From an uncultured Acidimicrobiales bacterium (GTDB lineage: Bacteria > Actinomycetota > Acidimicrobiia > Acidimicrobiales > SZUA-35): a DNA stretch of 51,688 bases. A model generated the notes under the pieces. That model ran no database searches. It was not told the DNA's origin and saw nothing but the letters and a program-made list of their open reading frames with translations. Positions within the stretch are counted from its first letter, which is position 1. Each line of letters starts with the position of its first letter. The position numbers and the translations under genes were made by a program. The DNA lies in NCBI GenBank assembly GCA_937976305.1, contig CALJSB010000107.1, forward strand, positions 1 through 51,688, in the 5' to 3' direction. Below, one piece after another: positions 37,833-45,610 of the stretch.

Positions 37833-39131
37833 TCATGTGGCACCGGCGAGCAACTCGGCCAACACCAGGGTGGGCAGCATCGGATTGCTTGCGGGCAGGT
37901 GCGGGAGTGCCGCCGAATCAATCACACGTACTCCGGCCGGTCCTCCGTTGATCGCTCCCCGCTCATCGAGGATCGGCCCGACTGCGCACGATGAGGTGAG
38001 ATGCGAGTAGGGCCCGAGGTGGTCGTCGAGATCGTCGCCGTTGGGGCCCGACACAACGCTCACTCCCCCGGCTGCGTCGAGGAGGTTTCGCACCTCGGCC
38101 GAGGCTTCGAAGAGGCGGGCTCTATCGTCGGGCTCGGCCAGCAACTCGAGCTCGATGCGGGGTTGGCCGGCGTCGTCGGCATCGACCCGTCCGGTCGATG
38201 CCGGGTCGAGCAAGGCGACCGTGACGACGCCGAGCGTTTCGTGATCGAGCAGATAGTCCATGACGAGCACCTGCACGCCGTTGCGTTCGGCCATCAGCGT
38301 GATCGGCGGTTGCCGCGGCGGCTCGCCGACGGGGACTCGCAGCGGCTGGGCCAGCTCGACGGTGAACGCCACCGATGGATGGTCGGCGGCTCCGGTGCCG
38401 ACTCGTCGGCTGACACCATCAGCGCCGACAACGTTGGTTAGCCCGGACCGGTGCAGTACGGCGGGCGTGTGCACCGACCCGGCGGACACGATCACCTCGT
38501 CGGCTTTGATCACTCGCCCGCCAACGCCGCGCACCGCTCTGACCGTGTTGTCGGCGAGTTCGATTCGTTCAACGGTGAAGTCGGTTTCGATACGCAGCAG
38601 GCTGGTGTCGGCACCGTCGAGGTAGTGGGCAGCTGATCGTCGAGCAACCTCTCCATCAGTCCGGGTCGCAGCGAGTGGTGCAGCGGATACGTCCCACCCA
38701 GCGGCGGTCAAGGCCGGAGCGAGGCTGGCGGCGAAGGGGCCGGGATCGAGCTTGATCACCGGATTGTCAGTTCTCACTCGGGCGATCGCGGCGTCGATCG
38801 CCGCATCGCTGCCGAGCCCCAAATCGCGCCACCGCTCGGAGTCGGCCGGTGGCCCGATCGTTGCCAGCATGCCGTTGATGGCTGAGCTGCCGCCGAGCCC
38901 CCGACCGCGCAGGTACGGGGCCGAACCGGCTCGGTCCGAGCGCAACGCGGTGAGCCCGTCCCAGGTCCAACCCGGCTCGCGCTGGGCTCGCATCCAATCG
39001 GGCGACGTGATCGCCGGCGGCACCGGCTGGCCCGCCCCCGCTTCGAGCAGTGTGACCGACCGTCCGGCGTCGATGAGGCGCCGAGCGACGAGGCAACCCG
39101 CCGTTCCAGCGCCAACGACGATGACCGTCAT
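37833..39131 (-). CDS. GMC-family FAD oxidoreductase, short form
   Basis: 432 residues from ATG 39131. FAD-binding VIVVGAGTAGCLVARRL with Glu in LLEAGAG, the GMC signature GLGGSSAINGMLA, and the C-terminal VIDSAALPHLPASNPMLPTLVLAELL. The active-site His region is SHLTSSCAVG. About 100 residues shorter than most choline-dehydrogenase-like members; the substrate domain is reduced. Likely cytoplasmic. The hydrolase gene follows after 28 bases. Confidence 0.88.
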   Translation of the reverse strand: MTVIVVGAGTAGCLVARRLIDAGRSVTLLEAGAGQPVPPAITSPDWMRAQREPGWTWDGLTALRSDRAGSAPYLRGRGLGGSSAINGMLATIGPPADSERWRDLGLGSDAAIDAAIARVRTDNPVIKLDPGPFAASLAPALTAAGWDVSAAPLAATRTDGEVARRSAAHYLDGADTSLLRIETDFTVERIELADNTVRAVRGVGGRVIKADEVIVSAGSVHTPAVLHRSGLTNVVGADGVSRRVGTGAADHPSVAFTVELAQPLRVPVGEPPRQPPITLMAERNGVQVLVMDYLLDHETLGVVTVALLDPASTGRVDADDAGQPRIELELLAEPDDRARLFEASAEVRNLLDAAGGVSVVSGPNGDDLDDHLGPYSHLTSSCAVGPILDERGAINGGPAGVRVIDSAALPHLPASNPMLPTLVLAELLAGAT

Positions 39132-39146
39132 GCCGAATCGACCGTC

Positions 39147-39174
39147 GTTGACGTTTGAGACCTGACCCCTACGA
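39147..39174. repeat. 28-bp exact repeat, copy 2
   Basis: Identical over 28 bases to 34020-34047 and in the same orientation. It contains the TAG stop (39169-39171) of the acyl-CoA ligase gene and lies between that stop and the GMC gene start. Confidence 0.85.
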
Positions 39175-40719
39175 ACTTGCGCTTTGGTCGCGGAGGAAGC
39201 GGCGGAGGATTTTGCCGGAGGCCGACTTGGGGATCTCATCGACGAACTCGACGATGCGAATCTGCTTGTAGCTGGCAACCTCGGCCTTGACAAAGGCTTG
39301 GATGTCTTCGGCGGTGGCCTCGACGTCGGGCTTGAGCACAACGAACGCTTTGGGAAGCTCGCCCGCTTCGACCTCGGGGATGCCGATCACGGCAACGTCG
39401 GCCACGGCCGGGTGCTGCACGATGAGCGCCTCGAGTTCGGCCGGGGCGACCTGGAAGCCCTTGAACTTGATGAGCTCCTTGACTCGATCGACGATGTACA
39501 TGTGATCGTCGTCGTCGATCCGAGCGACGTCGCCCGTGTGGAGCCAGCCGTCCTCATCGATCGTTTCTGCGGTGGCCTCTGGGTTGTTGAGGTAGCCCTT
39601 CATCACCTGCGGGCCCCGCACCAGCAGCTCACCGGTTTCGCCCGGGCCGAGGTCGTTGCCTTCATCGTCGATGATGCGGACCTCGGTGTTTGGTGCGGTG
39701 TAGCCGTTGGAGCCGGTCTTGTAGTTGGAGCCCACCGTGGCGTGGCTGATGGGGCTGAGCTCGGTCATGCCGTAGCCCTGCACGATGTCGCAGCCGATCC
39801 GCGATGCGGCCTCTTCGCCGAGCTCGCCACCGAGCGGGGCGGCACCACAGAAGATCCGCTTGAGGCTCGACACGTTGTAGTTCTCGACTGCCGGATGCTT
39901 GGCCATGCCGAGGACGATCGGCGGGACGGCGAAGAACTGGGTGACCGAGTGCTCCTGCATGAGAGACAGAGCCTGCTCCATATCGAACCGGGGCAGCGTC
40001 ACGACGGTGACGCCCTCGGCGAGCAGACCGTTCATCAGCACCTGCATGCCGTAGATGTGGAAGAACGGCAGCACGGCGAGCGCCACCTCGGCGCCGCCGT
40101 CGTAGGCCATCATCGGCTTGCTCTGTGCCAGGTTGGCCACGAGGTTGGTGTGCGTCAGCATGACGCCCTTCGGCAGCCCGGTGGTGCCAGACGAATACGG
40201 GAGGACCAACACGTCGTTGGCCGGATCGATCTCGACCTGCTCGAGCGGCTCGCCAAACAGAGCGTCGAACTCAGGGGTCCCGATGGCGATCACTTCAGTG
40301 GCCGGGCTGCCTTCCATCGCAGCCGTTGCCGTCTCGACAAAGTCGGGAATCGTGATGACGAGGGTGGCGCCGGCGTCGTTGAGCTGGAAGCGCACCTCTT
40401 CGGCCCCGTAGGTGGGGTTGATGGTGGTGACGGTTGCGCCACACACGCCAGTGGCGTGAAACACCATGGCGTATTCGGGCATGTTGGGGGCCATCAGTGC
40501 CAGCGTCTTGCCCGGCCCAAACCCGCGGGCGGCAAGGCCACCGGCGAGCGTCGAAATCTTGGTGCGCATCTCAGCGAAGGTAAAGACACGTCCGTCGCTG
40601 CCGTCGACCATGGCGGCCCGATCGGCCCACGCATCAGAGCCACCAAAGACGTACTCGGTGAGCGCAATGTTGGGAATCTCGACGTCGTCGAGCGGGCTTG
40701 TGAAGATGTGGCTTGGCAT
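39169..40719 (-). CDS. 4-coumarate-CoA-ligase-like acyl-CoA synthetase
   Basis: 516 residues from ATG 40719 (MPSHIFTSPLDDVEIPN is the family N-terminus). P-loop VLPYSSGTTGLPKGVMLTH, QGYGMTELSP, the hinge GWLHTGDVARIDDDDHMYIVDRVKELIKFKGFQVAP and the catalytic lysine in PKSASGKILRRFLR are all intact. The HIYGMQVLM and VAPAELEA motifs place it among 4CL/fatty-acyl-CoA ligases. The final residues and stop are in the 28-base repeat. A TACGAT box lies 9 bases before the start. Confidence 0.94.
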   Translation of the reverse strand: MPSHIFTSPLDDVEIPNIALTEYVFGGSDAWADRAAMVDGSDGRVFTFAEMRTKISTLAGGLAARGFGPGKTLALMAPNMPEYAMVFHATGVCGATVTTINPTYGAEEVRFQLNDAGATLVITIPDFVETATAAMEGSPATEVIAIGTPEFDALFGEPLEQVEIDPANDVLVLPYSSGTTGLPKGVMLTHTNLVANLAQSKPMMAYDGGAEVALAVLPFFHIYGMQVLMNGLLAEGVTVVTLPRFDMEQALSLMQEHSVTQFFAVPPIVLGMAKHPAVENYNVSSLKRIFCGAAPLGGELGEEAASRIGCDIVQGYGMTELSPISHATVGSNYKTGSNGYTAPNTEVRIIDDEGNDLGPGETGELLVRGPQVMKGYLNNPEATAETIDEDGWLHTGDVARIDDDDHMYIVDRVKELIKFKGFQVAPAELEALIVQHPAVADVAVIGIPEVEAGELPKAFVVLKPDVEATAEDIQAFVKAEVASYKQIRIVEFVDEIPKSASGKILRRFLRDQSASS

Positions 40720-40728
40720 AGTGGCCTC

Positions 40729-40734
40729 ATCGTA
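40729..40734 (-). promoter_or_regulatory. -10 box (TACGAT) before the acyl-CoA ligase
   Basis: TACGAT on the minus strand, 9 bases upstream of ATG 40719; identical box and distance to ung. It implies a leader of 0-3 bases. Confidence 0.4.
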
Positions 40735-40814
40735 GACCCCGACGACCAAGCCAAGAACATGGCGTCCCTGACCTTCCACGGGAACGAATCGCGCCGCGAG
40801 TTGGTTGCTTCTCC

Positions 40815-42281
40815 ATGATCCGGGGTCGAACTACCGTCACACTCCTTGCTGTGCTCAGCGTGCTTGCGGCCGCTTGTTCGTCGAACGGCGACGACCCGGC
40901 AGGAACAACGGCCCTCGGCGACAGCACCGAGACAACGACCAGTGCCGATCCCAATGCCCTGACCGTCGACGACCTCGAAGCACTCCCCGTCGGCCAGGCG
41001 ATCGACTTCGGCCCCGCACCAAGCGCCGGCGAAGGCGAGCTCGACCCGGAAGTCATCGAGGCAACAGACTTCCTCATCGCCGGCCTCTTCAACGGCCGGT
41101 TCGGTAGCGAGATCGACACCATCGTGGCGAGCGGCGACGGCCGCATGGCCTGGGTGCTGTCTGATCTGCTGCGCATCTTCCAGGCCCCAGACGCCACCGG
41201 CGTGGGGCTCGTCGAAGCATTCGAAGAACTCACGGGTGCTGACGTCGACTCCAGCCAACCATGGAGCTCTGCCACGAATCACCTGATCGCGTGGGACCTT
41301 CCCGCTCCGCCCGGGTATCTCGACTACAAGCGTGAGATCTACACGAAGGTCGATACTCGCTGGGCCACGTTGTTCGACGAGAACGCAGACGACATCGACT
41401 GGCGCCACGTCAGCTGGGGCGGCGTGTTGATGGATGATCGTGAACTCGGCGATACGAGCCGCTGCACCCGCGGCTGCATCCCCTCGCTCGATGACCCGGC
41501 GGTGACCGACGCTGCCGGTGGCGACTGGTTCGACGACGACGCCATCATCTTCGGTGTTGTGGTCGACGGTGAAGCTCGGGCCTATCCCAAGAACATCATG
41601 GAAGTTCACGAGATGGTGAACGACACGCTCGGCAATCGCCGCATCGCCATTCCGTACTGCACCCTCTGTGGATCGGCCCAGGCCTACTTCACCGACGAGT
41701 TGCCGGCCGGCACCATCGAGGGCGACGAGCTGCCCGTGTTCCGCACGTCGGGGCTGCTCATTCGCTCAAACAAGATGATGTTCGAGCTCAACACTCGTTC
41801 GCTCATCGACACCTTTGTCGGCAACGCCACCTCGGGCCCGCTGCACGACGCTGGCGTGAGCTTCACCCAGGTCTCGGTCGTCACCAGCACCTGGGGCGAT
41901 TGGAAGCTGGCTCACCCCGACACAACGATCGTTGCTGAAGACGGCGGTATCGGTGCCACCTACGAAGACGATCCGCTTGGCGGTCGTGACGACGACGGTC
42001 CGATCTTCCCCATCGGCGATGTCGACACTCGTCTTCCCGTGCAAGAGCAGGTGCTTGGCCTCATCACCGAGAGCGGCACCCCGGTGGCCGTTCATGTCGA
42101 GTCGGCGGGCCAGATTCTGGCCTCCGGTGGCACGATCGAGATCGAAGATCTCACGATCGAACTCGACGGAGCTGGCATTCGAGCCTTCCGAGCCGATGGG
42201 TCAGACGCCGGTGGCCACCAGGCATTCTGGTTCGCTTGGAGCCAGTTCCATCCCGACACGGAACTCTGGCCGGAGAGCTGA
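40815..42281 (+). CDS. DUF3179 lipoprotein
   Basis: 488 residues. Signal peptide with lipobox AAAC (Cys21) and a Thr/Asp-rich linker. DUF3179 signature ARAYPKNIMEVHEMVNDTLGNRRIAIPYCTLCGSAQAYF with a CxxC, followed by TSGLLIRSNKMMFELNTRSLIDTF and GNATSGPL. The family is secreted and uncharacterised; CTLC hints at metal or haem binding. Two more cysteines occur in SRCTRGCIPS. Single gene with its own leader. Confidence 0.9.
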   Translation: MIRGRTTVTLLAVLSVLAAACSSNGDDPAGTTALGDSTETTTSADPNALTVDDLEALPVGQAIDFGPAPSAGEGELDPEVIEATDFLIAGLFNGRFGSEIDTIVASGDGRMAWVLSDLLRIFQAPDATGVGLVEAFEELTGADVDSSQPWSSATNHLIAWDLPAPPGYLDYKREIYTKVDTRWATLFDENADDIDWRHVSWGGVLMDDRELGDTSRCTRGCIPSLDDPAVTDAAGGDWFDDDAIIFGVVVDGEARAYPKNIMEVHEMVNDTLGNRRIAIPYCTLCGSAQAYFTDELPAGTIEGDELPVFRTSGLLIRSNKMMFELNTRSLIDTFVGNATSGPLHDAGVSFTQVSVVTSTWGDWKLAHPDTTIVAEDGGIGATYEDDPLGGRDDDGPIFPIGDVDTRLPVQEQVLGLITESGTPVAVHVESAGQILASGGTIEIEDLTIELDGAGIRAFRADGSDAGGHQAFWFAWSQFHPDTELWPES

Positions 42282-42348
42282 GAGACGCTCGTCACATCGG
42301 GGCGAGTTCCTGCTGCTCCGTACGGCGAGAGACCAGCGCTTGGGAAGT

Positions 42349-42374
42349 TCTACCCATCCAGCACGACGGGTAGA
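42349..42374. other. Hairpin between DUF3179 gene and a small gene
   Basis: TCTACCC (42349-42355) and GGGTAGA (42368-42374) form a 7-bp stem with a 12-base loop, 18 bases before the ATG of the small Cys-rich gene. It may end the upstream transcript or act in the leader of the small gene. Confidence 0.45.
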
Positions 42375-42392
42375 TCTGCCGATATCAAGGGC

Positions 42393-42641
42393 ATGTCCGA
42401 GTCTTCTACTGATCCACATACAGCGCGGCCACCTGCCGACGCTTTTGAGGATTCGTCGATTCGTGGCACTCGTTGTCAGCCACAAACGACGCTGGACGAC
42501 CGGACAATCAAGCCGACGCACGACGGTTGCCCCGGCTGGTGGGCGGGCCTCGAGAACGAGGCCGGCTTCTCGTGCGGTTGTGAGTGTCACGAGACGCGTG
42601 GTTGGCCCGGCTGGGCTGCCCATCTCGACGCGACGAGCTAG
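42393..42641 (+). CDS. Small Cys/His/Trp-rich protein
   Basis: 82 residues, ATG with AAGGG 5 bases upstream. The C-terminal half, CPGWWAGLENEAGFSCGCECH, has four Cys and a His in a spacing that suggests a zinc knuckle, after a polar low-complexity N-terminus. GC-rich third positions support coding. No known family is recognised. It ends 10 bases before the convergent VOC gene stop. Confidence 0.6.
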   Translation: MSESSTDPHTARPPADAFEDSSIRGTRCQPQTTLDDRTIKPTHDGCPGWWAGLENEAGFSCGCECHETRGWPGWAAHLDATS

Positions 42642-42651
42642 GCCACCGTCT

Positions 42652-43023
42652 CTACTCCAGTAGCCGCGCGAAGCTGAGCTCGTGTCCATCCGGATCGTGG
42701 ATGTGAAAGTACCGCTCGCCCCATGGGGCGTCTGCGGGTTCGGTGGCCGCCGGGTAGCCGGCTGAGATGGCGATCTGGTGCACCGCATCGGGGTCGTCGA
42801 CGTGAAAGATCACTCGACCCCATCCAACGCCGGGAGCCTTACCGGTGTGTTGGAGGTTGACGAAGTTGGTGCCGATCTTGAGCGAGCTGAACGGTTCGTC
42901 GGCGCCCCCATAGGCGACGACGAAACCGAGTGCCTCGTAGAAGGCGACCGAAGCTGCCATGTCGGCCACCACGAAGGTGATGGCGTTGATCTCTGTGTGT
43001 TGTTCGTCTGCCGAGCGGGCCAC
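42652..43023 (-). CDS. VOC-superfamily (glyoxalase-like) protein
   Basis: 123 residues from GTG 43023. Paired beta-alpha-beta-beta-beta modules: INAITFVVADMAASVAFYEALGF, then VIFHVDDPDAVHQIAISAG and a final YFHIHDPDGHELSFARLL with metal-ligand-type His/Glu. Too little context to name a substrate; dioxygenase, lyase or resistance functions all occur in this fold. Divergent from the RidA gene. Confidence 0.88.
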   Translation of the reverse strand: MARSADEQHTEINAITFVVADMAASVAFYEALGFVVAYGGADEPFSSLKIGTNFVNLQHTGKAPGVGWGRVIFHVDDPDAVHQIAISAGYPAATEPADAPWGERYFHIHDPDGHELSFARLLE

Positions 43024-43089
43024 GGCCGCAGCGTAGTGAATGCGAGCTTCAACTCGTGAGCGCCGCCGAACCTGCCTAGCGTGAGCGCC

Positions 43090-43452
43090 ATGCCCGAGAT
43101 CATTCGTCAGGACATCACCCCACGAGCCAGCAAGGTGGTGATCCACAACGGGATCGTCTACCTGTCGGGCCAGGTTGCCGAAGATCCCGAGGCCGACATT
43201 CAGGATCAGACCCGATCGACGCTTGCTCGGGTCGAAGCCGCACTCGCCCAAGCCGGCAGCTCACCCGAGCACTTGCTCTCCGCAACGATCTTCCTGCGCG
43301 ACATCGACAACCACTTCGCGCTGATGAACGAGGTGTGGAACGCCTGGGTGCCCGAAGGCCATGCTCCGGCCCGGGCCTGCGTGGAGGCTCACATGGCTCG
43401 GTCCGCGCTCTTGGTGGAGATCTGCGTAACGGCAGCGGTCGCCGACGGCTGA
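43090..43452 (+). CDS. RidA family protein
   Basis: 120 residues from ATG 43090 (a GTG at 43081 is also in frame). [28 protein letters not shown] and [23 protein letters not shown] match YjgF/RidA deaminases, and the key Arg is in [19 protein letters not shown]. RidA hydrolyses reactive enamine/imine intermediates made by PLP enzymes. The tRNA-Leu gene lies 23 bases after its stop, on the other strand. Confidence 0.92.
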   Translation: MPEIIRQDITPRASKVVIHNGIVYLSGQVAEDPEADIQDQTRSTLARVEAALAQAGSSPEHLLSATIFLRDIDNHFALMNEVWNAWVPEGHAPARACVEAHMARSALLVEICVTAAVADG

Positions 43453-43475
43453 GTTGCACGGTTCGCTTCAGACCG

Positions 43476-43561
43476 TGCCCGGAGTGGGATTTGAACCCAC
43501 ACGACTCTTTCGAGTCCGAGGGGTTTAAGCCCTCTGCGTCTGCCAATTCCGCCATCCGGGC
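43476..43561 (-). tRNA. tRNA-Leu (anticodon UAA)
   Basis: 86 bases. Acceptor GCCCGGA pairs with TCCGGGC plus discriminator A; anticodon stem GAGGG/CCCTC with loop CTTAAAC gives anticodon TAA; a long variable arm and GTTCAAATC T-loop are present. CCA is not encoded. Reads UUA, a rare codon in a high-GC genome. Confidence 0.95.
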
Positions 43562-43915
43562 GCGGCGGCAATGGTAGGGGAATGAAGGTCGTGCCGCCGC
43601 AGTCTTCTGCCGGGGCTCAGTGTTTGGGCACGCAGAACGCGCCCGCGGGCGCGTCGGGTGCTGGCCCTCGATAGCTCCCGGCGCAGAAGCCCGGCCTCAG
43701 TGCGTTCGATGCTTCCGGCAGGAGACTCGGTCTCAACTGCTGCAGGTCGAACGAAGTTCGACCCTAGCCATCGTGAAACATCGATCGAAACGCACACGCT
43801 CACAAGCGCGCCCGCGGGAGCGCCGGACCCGGTTGGCAATCGATCTGCCAACGCCAGTGCGGCATCAAACATGCGCCGGAACCGACTAATGCGTGAGAAC
43901 GCCGGGCTCCGGCCA
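43562..43915. other. Palindrome-rich non-coding stretch beside tRNA-Leu
   Basis: No convincing gene in 354 bases. It holds a perfect 18-bp palindrome (ACGCGCCCGCGGGCGCGT, 43637-43654) with a degenerate relative near 43805-43825, an 8-bp inverted repeat GGTCGAAC-GAA-GTTCGACC (43745-43763), and GTTGGCA-7-TGCCAAC (43832-43852). This marks the left edge of the accessory island. Confidence 0.6.
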
Positions 43916-44401
43916 TCATGCCGATTCTTCCCACAGCTTGTCGATCTCTCGCTTCACGGATGCGTGGTCAGCATGGAACGTTCCGCTCAGATACTGCCCA
44001 CGTTCGTGATCTTTCACGCCGCGAAGAATCGACGACGCCAGCAGAAGCGCATCAAACCGGTCAAGACGATCCGGGTCCGCCCGCAGATCGTATTCCACAC
44101 CGATCTCACCGGGATCAAAAACCGGGTCATCGACAACAATCGTCGGAGCTTCTGGCTCCGCATCAACCAGTCGTTCACCTGCTTGCAGCGCAACCCAATC
44201 GCGCCGCTCACGGTTGAACATTCGATAGCTGCGAACCAACTCCGACGCGTCGCGTCGGTACTCACGTCCACGAATCAACTGACTGCACCCATTTGCAATT
44301 CGGAAGTCCACCACATGCTCAGGCTTATTGAAGTGGGTCTGCCCCTTGGTTGGTTGATGTTCCTGATTCGAGGCGTGAGTCTCGGCAAGGATGGACATCA
44401 T
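43916..44401 (-). CDS. Hypothetical protein, possibly 5'-altered by an IS
   Basis: 161 residues. From about residue 28 on, the sequence reads like a real soluble protein (EHVVDFRIANGCSQLIRG, DWVALQAGERLVDAEPEAP, DDPVFDPGEIGVEYDLRADPDRLDRFDALLLAS). The first ~25 residues overlap the upstream region of the IS3 transposase gene and are probably insertion-sequence DNA, so the native 5' end may be lost. No family recognised. Confidence 0.55.
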   Translation of the reverse strand: MMSILAETHASNQEHQPTKGQTHFNKPEHVVDFRIANGCSQLIRGREYRRDASELVRSYRMFNRERRDWVALQAGERLVDAEPEAPTIVVDDPVFDPGEIGVEYDLRADPDRLDRFDALLLASSILRGVKDHERGQYLSGTFHADHASVKREIDKLWEESA

Positions 44402-44684
44402 GGGAAAGCCTTATCCGAAAGAGTTCCGCGATGACGTGGTGCGTGTCGCCCGTCAGGGCAACACGCCGCTCGCTCAGCTCGCTGAAGACTTCGGTATCTC
44501 CGAAGCATCGATCTACAACTGGATGCGACAGGCCGACGTCGATGACGGCGTGCGGCCGGGCATGACCCAGTCTGAGGCCGCAGAGTTGCGTGAAGTGAAG
44601 AAACGCAACCGAGTGCTCGAGGAAGAAAACCTGATTTTGCGGAGGGCGGCAGCGTTCTTCGCGAAAGACATCTCCCCAAAATGA
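44400..44684 (+). CDS. IS3-family transposase OrfA
   Basis: 94 residues. Helix-turn-helix KPYPKEFRDDVVRVARQG with LAEDFGISEASIYNWMRQA, then a leucine-zipper-like LREVKKRNRVLEEENLILRRAAAFFAKD: the standard OrfA of IS3 elements, which binds the terminal repeats. An in-frame ATG at 44391 is possible. It overlaps the OrfB start by 4 bases (ATGA). Confidence 0.92.
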   Translation: MGKPYPKEFRDDVVRVARQGNTPLAQLAEDFGISEASIYNWMRQADVDDGVRPGMTQSEAAELREVKKRNRVLEEENLILRRAAAFFAKDISPK

Positions 44685-44914
44685 TCTACCCGCTCGTCGA
44701 ACAACTCGCTGTTGAAGGAGTGCGAGTGACGTCGTCGTGTCGGGTGCTCGGCTTCTCACCTCAAGCCTTCTACAAATGGTCGAAACAGCCGTGCTCGGCG
44801 CGTGACCATGACGATGCTGCGCTGGTCAACGCGATCATCGATATTCACAACGATGACCCCGAGTTCGGTTACCGGTTCATCTCCGACGCCATCGAGCAAC
44901 GGGTCGAACAGGTC
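44681..44914 (+). pseudogene. IS3-family OrfB, truncated after ~78 codons
   Basis: MIYPLVEQLAVEGVRVTSSCRVLGFSPQAFYKW and the following NAIIDIHNDDPEFGYRFISDAI are the OrfB N-terminal (HTH_21) region. The similarity stops near 44910; the DDE catalytic core is absent. The frame runs by chance into the next remnant. Confidence 0.85.
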
Positions 44915-45530
44915 GACGATCGAGCCTGGCTTTCCTCGAGCCGCGGCATTCGCGTCGACTACCAGTTTTCAAGCGTCGCTCTTCCGGTCATCGACGAGAT
45001 CCTTGCCGACTACGGCGAGTTCCTCGACGAGGTCTACGTCGGGGCGTTCCCGTACCCAATGCCCGACCCGCTACCCGACTCCCAATGCCTGCCGCCGCTC
45101 GTCGACGCGTTTCAGCCGGCCGCACTTGGTCTGGATGTTGAGCTCACGCTGGACCAGAACTCTCGAAGCGCCGGTGGAACAGTGAGCGCAACAGCAACGG
45201 TGGTCATCGTCGGAACCGAGACACGAACAGTGGCGTGGGGATCATCCGTGCTCGCCGGGGTCGGCAGCGGTGTCGAAACCGAAGGGATCTTCGTCGGGGA
45301 CGTGGAGCTTCCACTGAACATCGCTTGTCCCAGGCGACACGGTGGATGTGCCAATCACCATTGGGTCCGAGAGCTGCGATCCGACCGTTGGTCATCGACT
45401 CCCTGCCGGGACCTACAACGTGGTCGGCACACTTTCAATCTGGGAAGGCGCTGACCAAGAGTCGCCGCCATTCGACCCAGATCACCTCGTGCTAGTCCCC
45501 GCCGCTCCGATTCAACTCACCCACGGCTGA
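44915..45530 (+). pseudogene. 3' remnant of a secreted beta-rich protein, frameshifted
   Basis: After the IS junction the frame encodes VALPVIDEILADYGEFLDEVYVGAFPYP, then a Ser/Thr/Val-rich beta segment (ELTLDQNSRSAGGTVSATATVVI) up to LPLNIACP near 45330. There the frame shifts by +1 at CCC-A-GGC and continues GDTVDVPITIGSESCDPTVGH to a stop at 45530. Two Cys and the strand pattern suggest an extracytoplasmic Ig-like C-terminal domain. The 5' end was lost to the IS event. Confidence 0.6.
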
Positions 45531-45575
45531 CCCCGCCACTCCAAGTCGGCACTTTACACAAAAGCGTAAGTTCAT

Positions 45576-45604
45576 TTGACACTTTAGTGTCATCTGAATA
45601 TCCT
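45576..45604 (+). promoter_or_regulatory. Promoter with overlapping palindromic operator
   Basis: Consensus -35 TTGACA (45576-45581), 17-base spacer and -10 TATCCT (45599-45604). Six bases later is GTG at 45611, so the transcript is leaderless. A 7-2-7 palindrome TGACACT-TT-AGTGTCA (45577-45592) covers the -35 and half the spacer, where a bound repressor would block polymerase. The surrounding 70 bases are AT-rich against the neighbourhood. Confidence 0.65.
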
Positions 45605-45610
45605 GTCAGG

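Larger units (their letters stand above)
44391..44914 (+). mobile_element. Truncated IS3-family element
   Basis: Contains an intact-looking orfA and only the first ~78 codons of orfB; the rest of orfB and the right end are missing, replaced by an unrelated gene remnant. The left boundary lies at or upstream of 44391 and its terminal repeat was not identified. Not autonomous. Confidence 0.75.

Noticed and set aside
37805..37921. Longer N-terminus for the pseudo-hydrolase
   Set aside because: The extra residues are Arg/Cys/Pro-rich, overlap the GMC gene end and precede the natural fold start; the GTG at 37804 is preferred.
39184..40818. 544-codon open frame on the plus strand
   Set aside because: It is the reverse of the acyl-CoA ligase gene, which has all ANL motifs on the other strand; the plus-strand translation is composed of low-complexity His/Asp/Gly-rich text with no motif.
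43476..43561. tRNA-Leu 3' end as phage-type attachment site of the island
   Set aside because: The island lies on the 5' side of the tRNA, and no duplicate of the tRNA 3' end was found by eye in the window.
43525..43872. 115-codon open frame ending in PGWRNWQTQRA
   Set aside because: Its 3' end is the antisense of nothing but the tRNA-Leu itself (same strand); the tail is translated tRNA, and the remainder is Arg-rich with no family.
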